Origin: Malania oleifera
Lineage: Eukaryota > Streptophyta > Magnoliopsida > Santalales > Ximeniaceae
Assembly: GCF_029873635.1 (NCBI RefSeq)
Contig: NC_080423.1
Coordinates: 108,517,087-108,581,086, forward strand
DNA: 64,000 nt
Direction: 5' to 3'
Part shown: one piece after another, positions 44,760 through 55,512 of the stretch
How positions within the stretch are numbered: the first letter of the stretch is position 1
How the letters are laid out: each line of letters opens with the position of its first letter
Notes under the pieces: model-generated
Seen by the model: the letters and a program-made list of their open reading frames with translations, nothing else
Told to the model about the DNA's origin: nothing
The model's database searches: none
Translations under genes and position numbers: made by a program

Positions 44760-45782
44760 CCCCAACAAAATCCACAGTTCACAACCTTACGTCCTGTTTG
44801 AAATGGCTGCTCTTTTCTAAGTACGTTTATTTATATTACCAGTTTTTAACCATTTACTAAAAAACTAAAATTAGATCCTATAGTTTTCAAATATTTTGCT
44901 AACTTCTTGTTAAAAATTTTAATATTTAGAAATAGTTTTTTAAATTAAATTACTCATTTTATACTCTTTTAAATTAAAATTAAAGTCAATTACAAAACAC
45001 TTTCACTATTTTTCAATTGTCATATTTAATAAATTTTTATTGTAAAGTAAAATTTAAAAATAGAACAATTAAGTAAATTAATTATAATAAAAAATTTATT
45101 TTTAAAATTAAATGATATTATATAGTCTTCAAATTTTATACCCTTTTTATTGTAAATTAAAAACAAAAGCATTTTTTGCTTTTGTTTTTGCTTTTTGTAT
45201 TTTTTTTTTTTAAATTCTTTTTTGGTATTAATGGATAAAAGACATTATGAATTTAAGATGAAGATAAACTTTTGCTAGTAGAATTCCAGCATTCCATATC
45301 TTGAATCATGGCCTTGGATGCTATTAATCTACCAATGTCCAAGAGAAGAGTTAAAAATTACCCAATCAAAATGTTGAGTAAAAATCCCCAAATATGCATA
45401 GCGAAATATATATTTATATGCAAAAAGGATTGAATACACAATGCAACACTTTAATGGTGGATACAAAACCATTCCACAACCACAAGAAGTAAATAAAGTA
45501 ATAACAATAACAATAATATCAGGAATTATGTGATTCGATAATGTCTATATCCATGGGAGCAAACGGAAAGGATTCACTATTTTCTTGTGTAAATTACAAG
45601 AGCAATACAAAAACTCTCTCAATAATACTCTCAACCACACTTGATTCTCCATATACAACATGTACTATGTATATGTTCGCCTTGTTAGCTACACTATCAT
45701 GGTCTTATGTGTTTTGATGATATTAACCTATATATGGTTTCTAATGTTTTCCATCTTTGCGGATCATGTTTAGTACAGGTTC
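44760..45782. other. AT-rich repeat remnants, no gene
   Basis: About 44800-45180 resembles the right arm of the 9483-11760 element (ATTACTCATTTTATACTC; CAATTGTCAT; AAGTAAATTAATTATAAT). About 45225-45370 resembles the sequence after the tRNA-like units at 58440-58590 (GAAGATAAACTTTTGCTAGT; CAAGAGAAGAGTTAAA). The remainder (CCATGGGAGCAAACGGAAAG near 45554) is unidentified. Confidence 0.5.
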
Positions 45783-48342
45783 TGTAACGACTTGCTTATT
45801 TTACCGTAATTTTTTTTGTTAATTAATTATTTATTTATCCACACCAATCGGTCACCTCATTAATCTTAATACCATACATATCACCTAGCTCGCATTGGGC
45901 ACTGGTATACCAGTCACATTATATTTCAAATACTTATCAGTGGAAGACAATATATACATACGCCACAGCGAATATACATAACAGAGTATAATCTATTCAA
46001 AAATACATACATAACCAAACACCCCAAAATAAAAAAACTCTAGGGGAAAACATTCATCCCTAGATCAAATACTCACCCTGTATATCAGGGTCCCTACTCC
46101 ACTATATCTGGGAGCTTTATCACCAACCCGATCTCGGTTTCCTAAAATATTTAATACTTGGGGGAGACACATCTCAGTATGACAGAATAAGTTATTGATA
46201 GTGTGCGGCAATATGAGTATGATTACATCAATATACGTATATATATTTGATCAAAACATAGTTCATCAATATGATATCTGATATGTGCGAATAGCTATAT
46301 AAATATAAAACACAACTATTATAGACTTTATATCTCATTTCCCAGTTTCATTTATTTTTCTCATCTTTCTTTCATTTCAGTTTACTTCCATTATATCATT
46401 CTTTTCTCATTTATTCGGCTTATGAGTATCCTCAGTAACCTTTCCATATCGTGTCTGTAACTCATGACCATTTCCAGCTTGCTATCCAGCTCATAGGTAT
46501 CCTTTGTAACCATAACATGTCGCGTCTGTAACCCATGGCTGCCCTAAGGATTTTTCTTCACGTCATACTTCCCCCCATGGTCAACGTTAGGCTGCCCAAA
46601 GGCTGGATCTAACTGCGGTTGGCCTACCCGATTAGATCAAATAATACCATATACCTGTCTATAGTAACGAATGGTCTGCCACATACCCTGGTCCGAAATT
46701 CAAGGGGCAATAATCAACTCTACCCTGGCCCATTCGCACTGCCACACCACATGTTCCACAAGTCCGTGTGGTTGCCCTTTTCAACCGCTAGCATCAATAC
46801 CGTGCTCGATATCATAACCCATCTCCAGGGTTTACATATCCATCCATCAGGGTTTTCATTTCCACTAATTCACATTTTAATACATGTACATATCTTCATT
46901 GCAGTTGTTACACTGCAATGTTCACATTCCCAGTATTTACCTTTCATCATTCACAAATCAATTTCCATATTTCAATATTCATATTGCAGAATTTCACGTT
47001 ACAATATTTCCATTTTCATATATCAAAATTCACATATCCGGTATTCTCATTCAATATTCATAAAACAATATTCCCAATAGATTTTTCATTTTCTACTGTT
47101 TTATTCTGAACATTTCAATTTCCCAATTCATCTCATAATAATATATAAGAAAATATGGGAATATATCACATTTCGTATATTTCATCATTTCCAACATGCA
47201 CATATCAGTATTTCATTTTTTCCATTTCATAGAAAATCATTTTCATATTTCCCATGTTCCACATTTCTCAATATTCACATAAATCAGTGTTCCATATTTC
47301 CATTGTTCCCATAAAATCATTTTTGTATATACATTTATCCCATACCAATATTTTCTAGAAAATCATATAATAATTCCACATTTCAAATCATATTTTACAT
47401 AATACATTTCATCATTTTCATATAATCATTTGCCACACAATTTTTCATCTATTATCCATATCATAATAAATTCAAGAAAAATATTTTAAATCATTTCACA
47501 TATAAATCAACCAGTCTTTCACAAAATACCTGTTATAATTTATTCCCCTTACTTGGCTTACTGAGATCCCCACAATCAATTCAATCCTAAGCCTATGGCA
47601 TTCACAGCTCAAAAGCCTGCAATTTCCATTTCCTAGAACATTCAACAAATTCCAAAATAATTTTCATAAAACACTTCCTAGGCTCCCAATAATCCAAATT
47701 AATATTTAAACTAATATTTAACACTCTTACCTAGTTTCCTGAACTATGCCTGCAGGGTCCCAAAATTACACTCGCGGCGCTTACCTGAACCCTAAATTCA
47801 ATAACCCAAATTCAACCTTAGAATGCCCAATATCCTAACATTTCTAAATCTACATTAATTAAATAATAATTAGGCCCTTAATAATCAGCCTAATTTTGGG
47901 GTTATGCCTACACCAACCCCACGAGAAATCTGGACCACTAGACTTGTAAAGAATTATCCCTACATTCTCATGGTGGTGTCCGATCGTCAATTGGGCTTAA
48001 AATTTACAAGAAATTGAGGAAAAAGTGAGAATTGAACTTATCCTAGGAGATATGTTTACGCCGCTCCTATGACAAATCCGCTTTAGTAGAAATGTTTGTG
48101 GTGGAGAATAGAGTCCAAAGGCATTTTCTGATTTTCGATCGGGATAAAATCAGTCAAGAAATTGAAGAAAGTGGGAGAGAGACGGAGACAAGACTGAGAC
48201 GAGACTGAGAGAGCGTGAGAAATTACAACGGGGGCGTGCGCAGGAAGAAGGGGAAAGAGGGGGGGGGTGTCTAGATTCTCTGGAATCCAATTGAGATGCT
48301 TTCTGAAGCTTAAAAGCTTCAGGAAGCTTTCTCTTTTAAAAA

Positions 48343-48394
<52 letters not shown>

Positions 48395-48474
48395 CTAATG
48401 TATATTATATTATTATTATTATTTAATTAATTAGTTTATTAATTATTTATTTATTTAATAATTAATTTTTTTAA

Positions 48475-48505
<31 letters not shown>

Positions 48506-48561
48506 TTATTTTATTATTATTTTTTTTCATTCTCAAGCCTATTACTTTCTGGGGCGTTACA
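45783..48561 (-). repeat. Long LTR C (2.78 kb)
   Basis: Minus-strand start TGTAACGCCCCAGAAAG at 48561, end near 45783 (TGTAACGACTTG on +). It has the block GGGGAGACACATCTCAGTATG (46160-46180), an (AC)n(AT)n microsatellite (48348-48393) and poly-T. The flanks GGTTC and CCGTG do not match, so no duplication is seen. It abuts a different LTR (D) at 48562. Open frames within it have no recognisable motifs. Confidence 0.75.
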
Positions 48562-49336
48562 CCGTGAGTGTCGGGGACGCGCCTGATATACACAGCAAAC
48601 ACCTAAACAGCGGAAAACATAGATTACATTCACAACAAACAGTACCAAAGTTTTACTACAGTCCATAACATTTCTATAAATGTAAATATACAACCTCCAA
48701 AAGACCAAAAGGGACTAGGATCATAATCCAAAAATCCTCTTACCCACTCAATAACTCACCCTCCTATCGGGGTAGTATGAACTGCCTCTACTGATGTGGA
48801 GCTCAGTTCGCCTGTCTATCTAGATTCTTTGAAATGTTATGTGAGTTGGGGTGAGACACCTCTCACTAAAGTAAAATAAACTAATATCAGTTGTGTGGCG
48901 GTATGAGTATATTCGTACTATAATAGATAAACAATACATAACACATGTCTGGATAAAAACTGGTGATATAATACTGAATAAAACATACATAATCATATTG
49001 AATCATACTGAATTTCAGTTATTATGAAATCATCTGTTATAACTGATAGTATTGAAATATTACATAGGATGGATAGTTAGCTGATGTCATGTATTACCCC
49101 CCCCATGACTAGGTTGTGCAGCCCGAAGGCAGGACCCAACAATGGCTAGCCGACCACTACCAAGTAAAATGTATCTGTAAGTACGATGGGCCTACCCCAC
49201 CTTGGTCCGGACTACTAGGGAGACGTCTACAAAATTGCACTAAAGCCACATCGACTATCCATCTCCCACACTCTCTACTGACAAGTGTAGTAGCACTAAT
49301 CTAAACTGAACTGAATAGCTACGGTACCAAGCCCTG
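48562..49336 (-). repeat. LTR D fragment
   Basis: Collinear on the minus strand with part of the LTR at 55513-57584: GGTACCGTAGC, ATGGATAGTCGATGTGG, GTTGTGCAGCCCG-type block (+ strand 49113), then GGTGAGACACCTCTCACTAAAG (48850-48871). Both ends are cut by neighbouring LTRs. Confidence 0.7.
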
Positions 49337-50307
49337 TGTAAAAACCCCCAAAAAAATTATTAAAAAAAAGTAATTAATTAAAAAAATTAAAATTAAAAGT
49401 AATTATTGATTAGTTAATTAATTAGACATTATTAAATCAATTAATTAAATAAACAAATAAAAGGAATAAAAAAAGTAAATTAAATTAAAATTTTTTATTA
49501 TTAATCAATTAACTAATTAAGTATTACTAAATTTGATTTGTTGAATAAATAATATGATATATATATATATAATATTATTATTATCATATGATAAGTAAGT
49601 AAAGGAAAAAAGAAAAAAAGAAAGAAGAAACTTTAGAAAGCTTCTCAGCTTTCTCTTGCGCCAGCTCTCTCTCCTTCTCTCTCTATCATCTCTCTGTCAT
49701 CTTCATCTCCATCTCTCTCCCTCTCCTCAATTTCGTCAGCCTAACGAGCATCGATCAAGAAACGAAAGGTATCATTGGATTCCTAACTCTGCCACCGACA
49801 TTTCTACTTGAGCGGATTTGTCATGGGAGTAGACACTATTTCTGGGGTAAGGCAATTTTCCCCTAATTACTCAATTTCTCGTTAACTTTGTTGTTAAATC
49901 GATGATCAGGCACCATCACGGGATCCTAGTCGTGATCGTCGTCATTTTGACATGAGTAAATTCCAATTAGGGTTTTTTAGGCCCTACTCCAAAGCAAGAG
50001 TGAGATTTGGTAAATTTGGTAAATTGATTATATTTGAGGGTATAATTGTTTATTTGGTATTTAAGGGCCTAGGAAATATTAAAATAATATTTTATTTATG
50101 ATTAATTTAATGGAATTAGGATTTTTGATTCAGGGTTCGGGTGAGAGCCACAGGTATTTTTCGGGGTCCCTATTGGCGTAATTCAAGAAACTAGGTAAGG
50201 GAAAAAAAATATATTAAATCAGAATAAATTGTGTTATATGTACGTGTATATGTTTCGGTATAGGTTTAAAATGTTAACTGTTTAAATTATGTTTTTCCGA
50301 GTTTAGG
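49337..50307 (+). repeat. LTR E, 5' part
   Basis: Starts TGTAAAAACCCCC. AT-rich, then a CT-rich stretch (49665-49730), then GATCGTCGTCATTTTGACATG (49935; the core GATCGTCGTCATTTTG is shared with 32958), and TATTTTTCGGGGTCCCTATTGG. The body resembles the right arm 32383-34913. It stops at 50307 where another LTR start appears. Confidence 0.65.
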
Positions 50308-50790
50308 TGTAAAAACCTAATCCATGATATCGGGAATAAATTGAATAAAAGAAGAGTAAAACAGTAATTGGGTAAGCTTCGTCGACAAAGTCAGAGTTCA
50401 TCGATGAAATCCCTTCTGTTCTTAGCGACGAAATTTAAAGGCTCGTCGACGAGGAGAAACTGAGAGATTTAGGGAAATCGGGAATCTTAGGCTCATCGAC
50501 GAGGTGTCTTCAGTGGCTCGTCAACGAGGACGCCATTCGTCGACAGGGGCGGCCGGGTCAAAGGGGCTATAAATATTTATTCTCATTGCTTAATCACTAA
50601 GAAAACTAAACCCCTCTCCCTCTCTCTCTAGAACTTGAAGATCACTCTCTCTCTCTCTCTAGATTTTTTCGTCATTCGTCGTTTGAATCGATAAACCGAC
50701 GTTAACATGAAGATCGTGAAAGGATTTTCTTAGAGAATAGTGGATCGGAATCTCGTTTCGGAGATTTTCATGTTTCAGCTTAAAATTTAT
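50308..50790 (+). repeat. LTR F, 5' tip
   Basis: Starts TGTAAAAACCTAATCC. A cluster of TCGTCGACGA-like palindromes lies at 50380-50545, then TATA (GGCTATAAATATTTATTC, about 50565), then a CT-rich leader with TCTCTCTCTCTAG. It is cut near 50790. Confidence 0.65.
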
Positions 50791-50794
50791 GAGA

Positions 50795-51205
50795 GAAAGA
50801 GTTTACTTTATCCCAAGAGTAGGGCCTACGACGCCCTAATCACGAATCCACTTCAGTTAAAATGTTGATGATCGAGAATGGAACCCAAAGGTATTTTCCA
50901 TTCTTCGATCGGCTGAAAATTCGTTGAAAAAATGAGGAGAGAGAGAGAGAGAGGTGACGGAGGAGAGAGAAACGACGCAGAGAGAAAACGCCTCTCTGTT
51001 CTCAGAATTCTTTTCCCTAAAGGTTCAAGGTTATATATATGTTTTAGATTATAATATTATTACTTTATTATATTATATTACTTATATATATATATATATT
51101 ATTCCAATAAGATTTTATTACCATTATAATACTATTCACTTTATTTGTTTATTTAATTAATTAATTTAATTCCATCAAAAAAAAATTTTGGGCTAGGTTA
51201 CTACA
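50795..51205 (-). repeat. LTR G, 5' tip (inverted against LTR F)
   Basis: Minus-strand start TGTAGTAACCTAGCCC at 51205, the same type of start as 32383. The leader AAGAATGG and GATCGAAGAATGGAAAATAC agree with other family members. It joins LTR F back to back near 50790. At 51206 the duplicated tRNA-bearing unit begins. Confidence 0.65.
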
Positions 51206-52710
51206 TGTATTTCCTCACATTCAATATCAAGTGCCTTTTAATGATAGTTACATGATCTTAATTCCAAAGAGTTATGTCATTTCACTGCTTTCAAAACTTC
51301 AAGTAGTGTTTGGAAGCATGAATTACAAACCTTAGATTTGGATTTAAATGGATTTGGACGAATTTCAACACAATTTTATAATATATTTTATTTAAATCTA
51401 ATACAATTGCAAATCTAAAATCTTTCCGAACATAACGTGAGCTTACGCTATCCTTATTCTCGTCATCCATTAAATCAATACACATAATTGAAACATCAGC
51501 ACGAATTCAAGTACATAAAATTCAATCTAAATGCAACCAAATGATTTTTTTTCAAGTTCAGAAAATTGATACTCAACATATAGATTACAAGCCAAGGTTG
51601 AGAAAAAAATACACTAAAGAAACTAAACCCATGACAGTAACAATATTGTAGAACTCGAGTCAATTTTTAACTTTTAAATAATATGTCAAGTGTTTGCAAG
51701 CTCATAGAATGATACCTAATTAATTTAGAATTACCTTCAAATATATTTGGTTAAGACTCGAATTCTTTCTATTTTTATTTTATTTATGCTTTTTCAATCA
51801 ATGACGAAAAATGAAATAAGAAAAAATAACTAAAAATAATAACACGCGTACACAATCACTAAGTCTGATAGGATCACTAAGCAAGCTGAACAATTCTACT
51901 AGATAAGTTGTCTCTCTTAAGGTGTTTAAGGACTATTAATCTCGTTTTATTAAAGTTTTGCTAATAAGAATAGCATACATGCACATGTACACCCAACAAT
52001 AAGCTAAACATACAAACAATCCAAGACTCACAATCAAGCATGCTCCAAAATCAAACTAGTAAACAAATTGAATATAAGGGTATGATATATTAAATAACAT
52101 ATAATGCAAAGAAAGGAAGAAATTAACACTGTTTAGATACCAGTGTTGGATGGTTTAAAGTCTTCTCAATCCCAAAAGCTAACTCATAGGATGAATCTTT
52201 CTCTCACACTTAATAATTGACCACGAACCTCTTCCACAACCGATATGAAATAACCCAACAATCTCCCCGTCACATATTAGAATCTCTCGCGATAAGGTAT
52301 TAGGGTCTCCCTGGCACAACATATTAGAAAGAATGTTGGTGAACTAAACTCTAATACCATGTTGAAAACTTAAGAACTCAAGAAACAAGAAAAATGATTA
52401 AGAGAAAATTTTCTGTATTTATAATTGAATGAATAATCTACTTTACAAGATTGACTTTAATCTTTTATACACAAGAATTAGTTACTCATGTTGACTCATA
52501 TATACATATGTCAACAGCATGCAGCAAATCAAATTACAATTAAACAAGAAAACATATAATTAAACTCCACCAAAGTTCAACATGCATGGAAAAGAATCCA
52601 AAGTCCAAGGAATCTCTTAAAAGAAATAAAGAAGTACTGCGGTAGTATCAGTGCATGGTCTGCCGTTGTCGCGCGTAAGAAAATTTATTCGATTCGGCGG
52701 ACATGTTGAT

Positions 52711-52773
52711 GTCGCAGTAGCACATTGGTTAAGTCACAAAGTTTGATTCCGGGTTCAAACCCCGGCTGCGGCA
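52711..52773 (+). other. tRNA-derived sequence (copy 1)
   Basis: GTCGCAG ... CTGCGGC pairs as an acceptor stem except one base. The A box TAGCACATTGG and B box GGTTCAAACCC are present, and the T stem CCGGG/CCCGG is perfect. At 63 nt it is about ten short of a real tRNA in the anticodon/variable region, so it is a tRNA-derived repeat, not a working tRNA. Confidence 0.75.
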
Positions 52774-54141
52774 ATTTTTTGTTTTTTCTTTGAAGATAAA
52801 CTTTTGCTAGTATACGAGTATTCCACATTAACAGAAAGTTAAAAATTAACTAATCAAAAAATAATCATATGATTAAGAAATCTAAAAATTTGGAAACGCT
52901 AAATTTGAATTTTGAAGGTAAATAAGGGAGAACAACCTACTTAATATATATATATATATATAGTATCAATTTGTGACATCAATATTAGTGATTAAAGAAG
53001 TAATAATAGGATAACAATAGATGAGGTATTTTAAGGGTGTATTTTAGTTGGGTCGAGTTGACATAGTAAAATATTCAAATTTAATTCAAAAATGTTAGAC
53101 TTAAAACTCAACTTGAATTCGCTAAATTTCATATTATTAAATTTCAACTTGTTTTGGTTACAAATTCTTATAACTCAAATGAATTCAATTATACTCAAAT
53201 TTATTAAAAATTAATATTAAATACCTATATAAATATATATATATGATATTAAATATATTCATAAAATATATATTATATAATTTATATAATATAAAATAAT
53301 AAAATTAAAAATTTGAATTAGACTCTGTACTCAACTCGAACACTAGTACCAAACTTAAATTCGACTTGTTAAAATGATCGAGTAACTTGAACTCGACTCG
53401 AATTTAAGTAAAATAGAGCGGAGCTAAGTTCGAGATTGAGTTAAGTCAGAGTAGTTTGAGAGAAGATTAGACTCACTTAAATTTATACATATATAATTCC
53501 ACAAATTCAATATGAACAAAGAATTCACATCCACGTGTACTTTTTTTTTTAATTAAAATTGAGACATTGTAAATGGTGAGTCAAAGCATGGTTTATCAAG
53601 TTCAATACCCCGTTTGGAAAGCTTTTGTAATGAAAATCAATTTCCATCAAAGTTCAATATGCATGGAAAAGAGGTCCTAAAAGGGTAAGGAATATCTTAG
53701 AATTATTTTTGTATTTTTTGTTTTTTTTATGAAAAAAAAAAATTATGCTTCTCTTTACTAGTGCACTACTTAGCTTTCATTTCAAATGCCCAATGTGTTT
53801 AAGTCTTTTTTCCCTTATCTTGTTTAAGTCACAATGTATTTGTTGTGACGAAATGCACATTATATTTTCTTGTATGCATATCATAAGTGTTGTTTATTTG
53901 TTTCATTTAAGTTTTAACTCACATCTTTTAATTATTAACGAGATAAATAATAAATATTAGATGCTTGATTTTTAAATTTTAACTCACATTTGCTAAAATA
54001 TGAAAAAGAAAAATAATTACTTTTTTAATAAAAAATTCTATTTTATTATATATTTATTGACGGGTGTCCATTTTTAACTTGTATGTAATTAGGTGGGTTT
54101 TCAATTTTGTGTTTTACTTACCTGTTTATAAGTAAGCCAAT

Positions 54142-54775
54142 TGTTAGTGTATTTTCATATTATTATTTTATTAATCATATTGTTAGTGTATTTTAATATT
54201 ATTTTATTTATTATCTTGGAAAAGAGCAAGTACCTTAGAATGAGTTATGTATCTACATTTAATTAGGTCATTCATTCATATATTTCATAAAAGCATTAGA
54301 TTAATTATATAAGTATACCTTAAATCTATATGTGTATCTATTTAATATGTACACATCTTATTTATTAAATATTGGGAGAATGAATGGTCATTTTGTACCT
54401 ATAAATAGACCCTTAAGTCATTAGCACAACACATCAATTTGTTCTCTTCATTCTTATCATATCATCATTCTTTTGAGTCTAAAGAGTTTGACAAGCAAAG
54501 AAAAATATTTTTTGATGGAACTTTGGACTCCTCCATTTGTGCAGATCTCGAGAGAGTCATACGATACAAATTAGGTTGTTATATCCCGAGGGAGATAAGT
54601 CTTGAGGAGTTCTATTACACCGGTTTGTGGGTTGAGTCAAATAACCGCAGAGAGCTTAAATTTCTTTAAAGAGAGTGAGATATCCGTGTTACATCCTATT
54701 TGTGAAAAGTATTTATATTTGTATTTTTATTTATATTTAAATTTTATTATTTTTATTTTATTAAATTTCCCCACA
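54142..54775 (+). repeat. Solo LTR (634 bp), TGTTAG...CCACA
   Basis: Starts TGTTAGTGTATTTT and ends TTTCCCCACA. It is flanked by CCAAT (54137-54141) and CCAAC (54776-54780). TATA CCTATAAATAGACCC lies near 54398. The paralogous copy at 61978-61992 reads AGTAAGCCAACGAAACCC without it, i.e. an empty site. Superfamily not determined (copia-like size). The open frames at 54439-54811 have no recognisable motif. Confidence 0.85.
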
Positions 54776-54896
54776 CCAACAAGACCCAATAAGTTTAAGT
54801 CCAACTATTAACAAGTTGGCCTAAACTCAACCTTCTAAAGTTTTGCTTAACTTGGTATATATAACGAAATTTTGAATGGAGAGCATAAAACATTCA

Positions 54897-55098
54897 TGTA
54901 GAGATCCGAACCCGTAAATAAGGAAAATAAATAAGCAACGAGTGAGAAGGGATATTTCAGCAGGGTTCGTTGGCGAAGGTAATAAGTTCGTCGACGAAGT
55001 TCCTTTAGTGCCTCGTCGACGAAATTCAGAAAGTCGTCGACAAAGGAATACCAAGCGAATTAAAGAAAATATCTGGATAGAGTTCGGCGACGAAGGTA
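54897..55098 (+). repeat. LTR tip (TGTAGAGATCC) with CGTCGACGA cluster
   Basis: Same start as the LTRs at 4554 (minus) and 20582. Palindromes TTCGTCGACGAAG, CTCGTCGACGAAA, GTCGTCGACAAA occur at 54988-55041. It is cut near 55098, where CACTA-like subterminal repeats begin. Confidence 0.65.
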
Positions 55099-55512
55099 AG
55101 GCTTCGTCACTAATACTCTGAACTAATTTTTTTTTTATTTTTTGTAAATAAATGAAGCATTAGTGACGATTCAGAAATCCGTCATTAATAAATGGTTAAT
55201 AGTGACGAATCTTCATATCCGTCACTAATACTCTGAACTAATTTTTTTTACTTTTTTTTAAATAAAGGAAAGCATTAATGACGGTTTCCAAATCCGTCAT
55301 TAATAAAGGGCTAATAGTGACGAATTATTAAATTCATCACTAATATTTTGAACTAATTTTTTTCTTTTTTTAAATAATTATTTAACTGTCACTAATAAGT
55401 TCCTTTTTGTGACGGATATAATTCATCACTAATACCACACAAATCGTCGCTAATATTTTCGCGGGATAAATTTTGCGGGAAAAATATTTTCTCACTATAT
55501 TTTCAGGTTTTT
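55098..55512. mobile_element. CACTA-like subterminal repeat region, part 1
   Basis: Repeated words TTCGTCACTAATACTCTGAAC and AGTGACGAATT occur in both orientations (55103-55450; each word at most 20 bases in common). This is the short, dense, inverted subterminal pattern of CACTA elements. It continues after the solo LTR at 57585. Confidence 0.55.

Larger units (their letters stand above)
51206..54896. repeat. Tandem segmental duplication, copy 1
   Basis: Blocks in order: a (51206-52150, ATTCAATATCAAGTGCC...), b (52550-52773, CAAAGTTCAACATGCATGG then the tRNA-like unit), c (52774-53515, GGTCGAGTTGACATAGTAAA...), d (53740-54140, GACGAAATGCACATTATATT...), e (54776-54896, ACCCAATAAGTTTAAGTCC...). 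A solo LTR interrupts between d and e. Blocks a-e recur in the same order after 57709. No coding gene is recognised. Confidence 0.8.

Noticed and set aside
46619..47080. 153-codon + strand open frame
   Set aside because: Lies inside LTR C, which reads on the minus strand; sequence is AT- and Ile/His-rich with no motif.
54439..54811. Open frame with a start soon after a TATA box
   Set aside because: Inside a solo LTR whose ends are proven by the paralogous empty site; translation shows no known domain, so it is R/U5 sequence rather than a gene.
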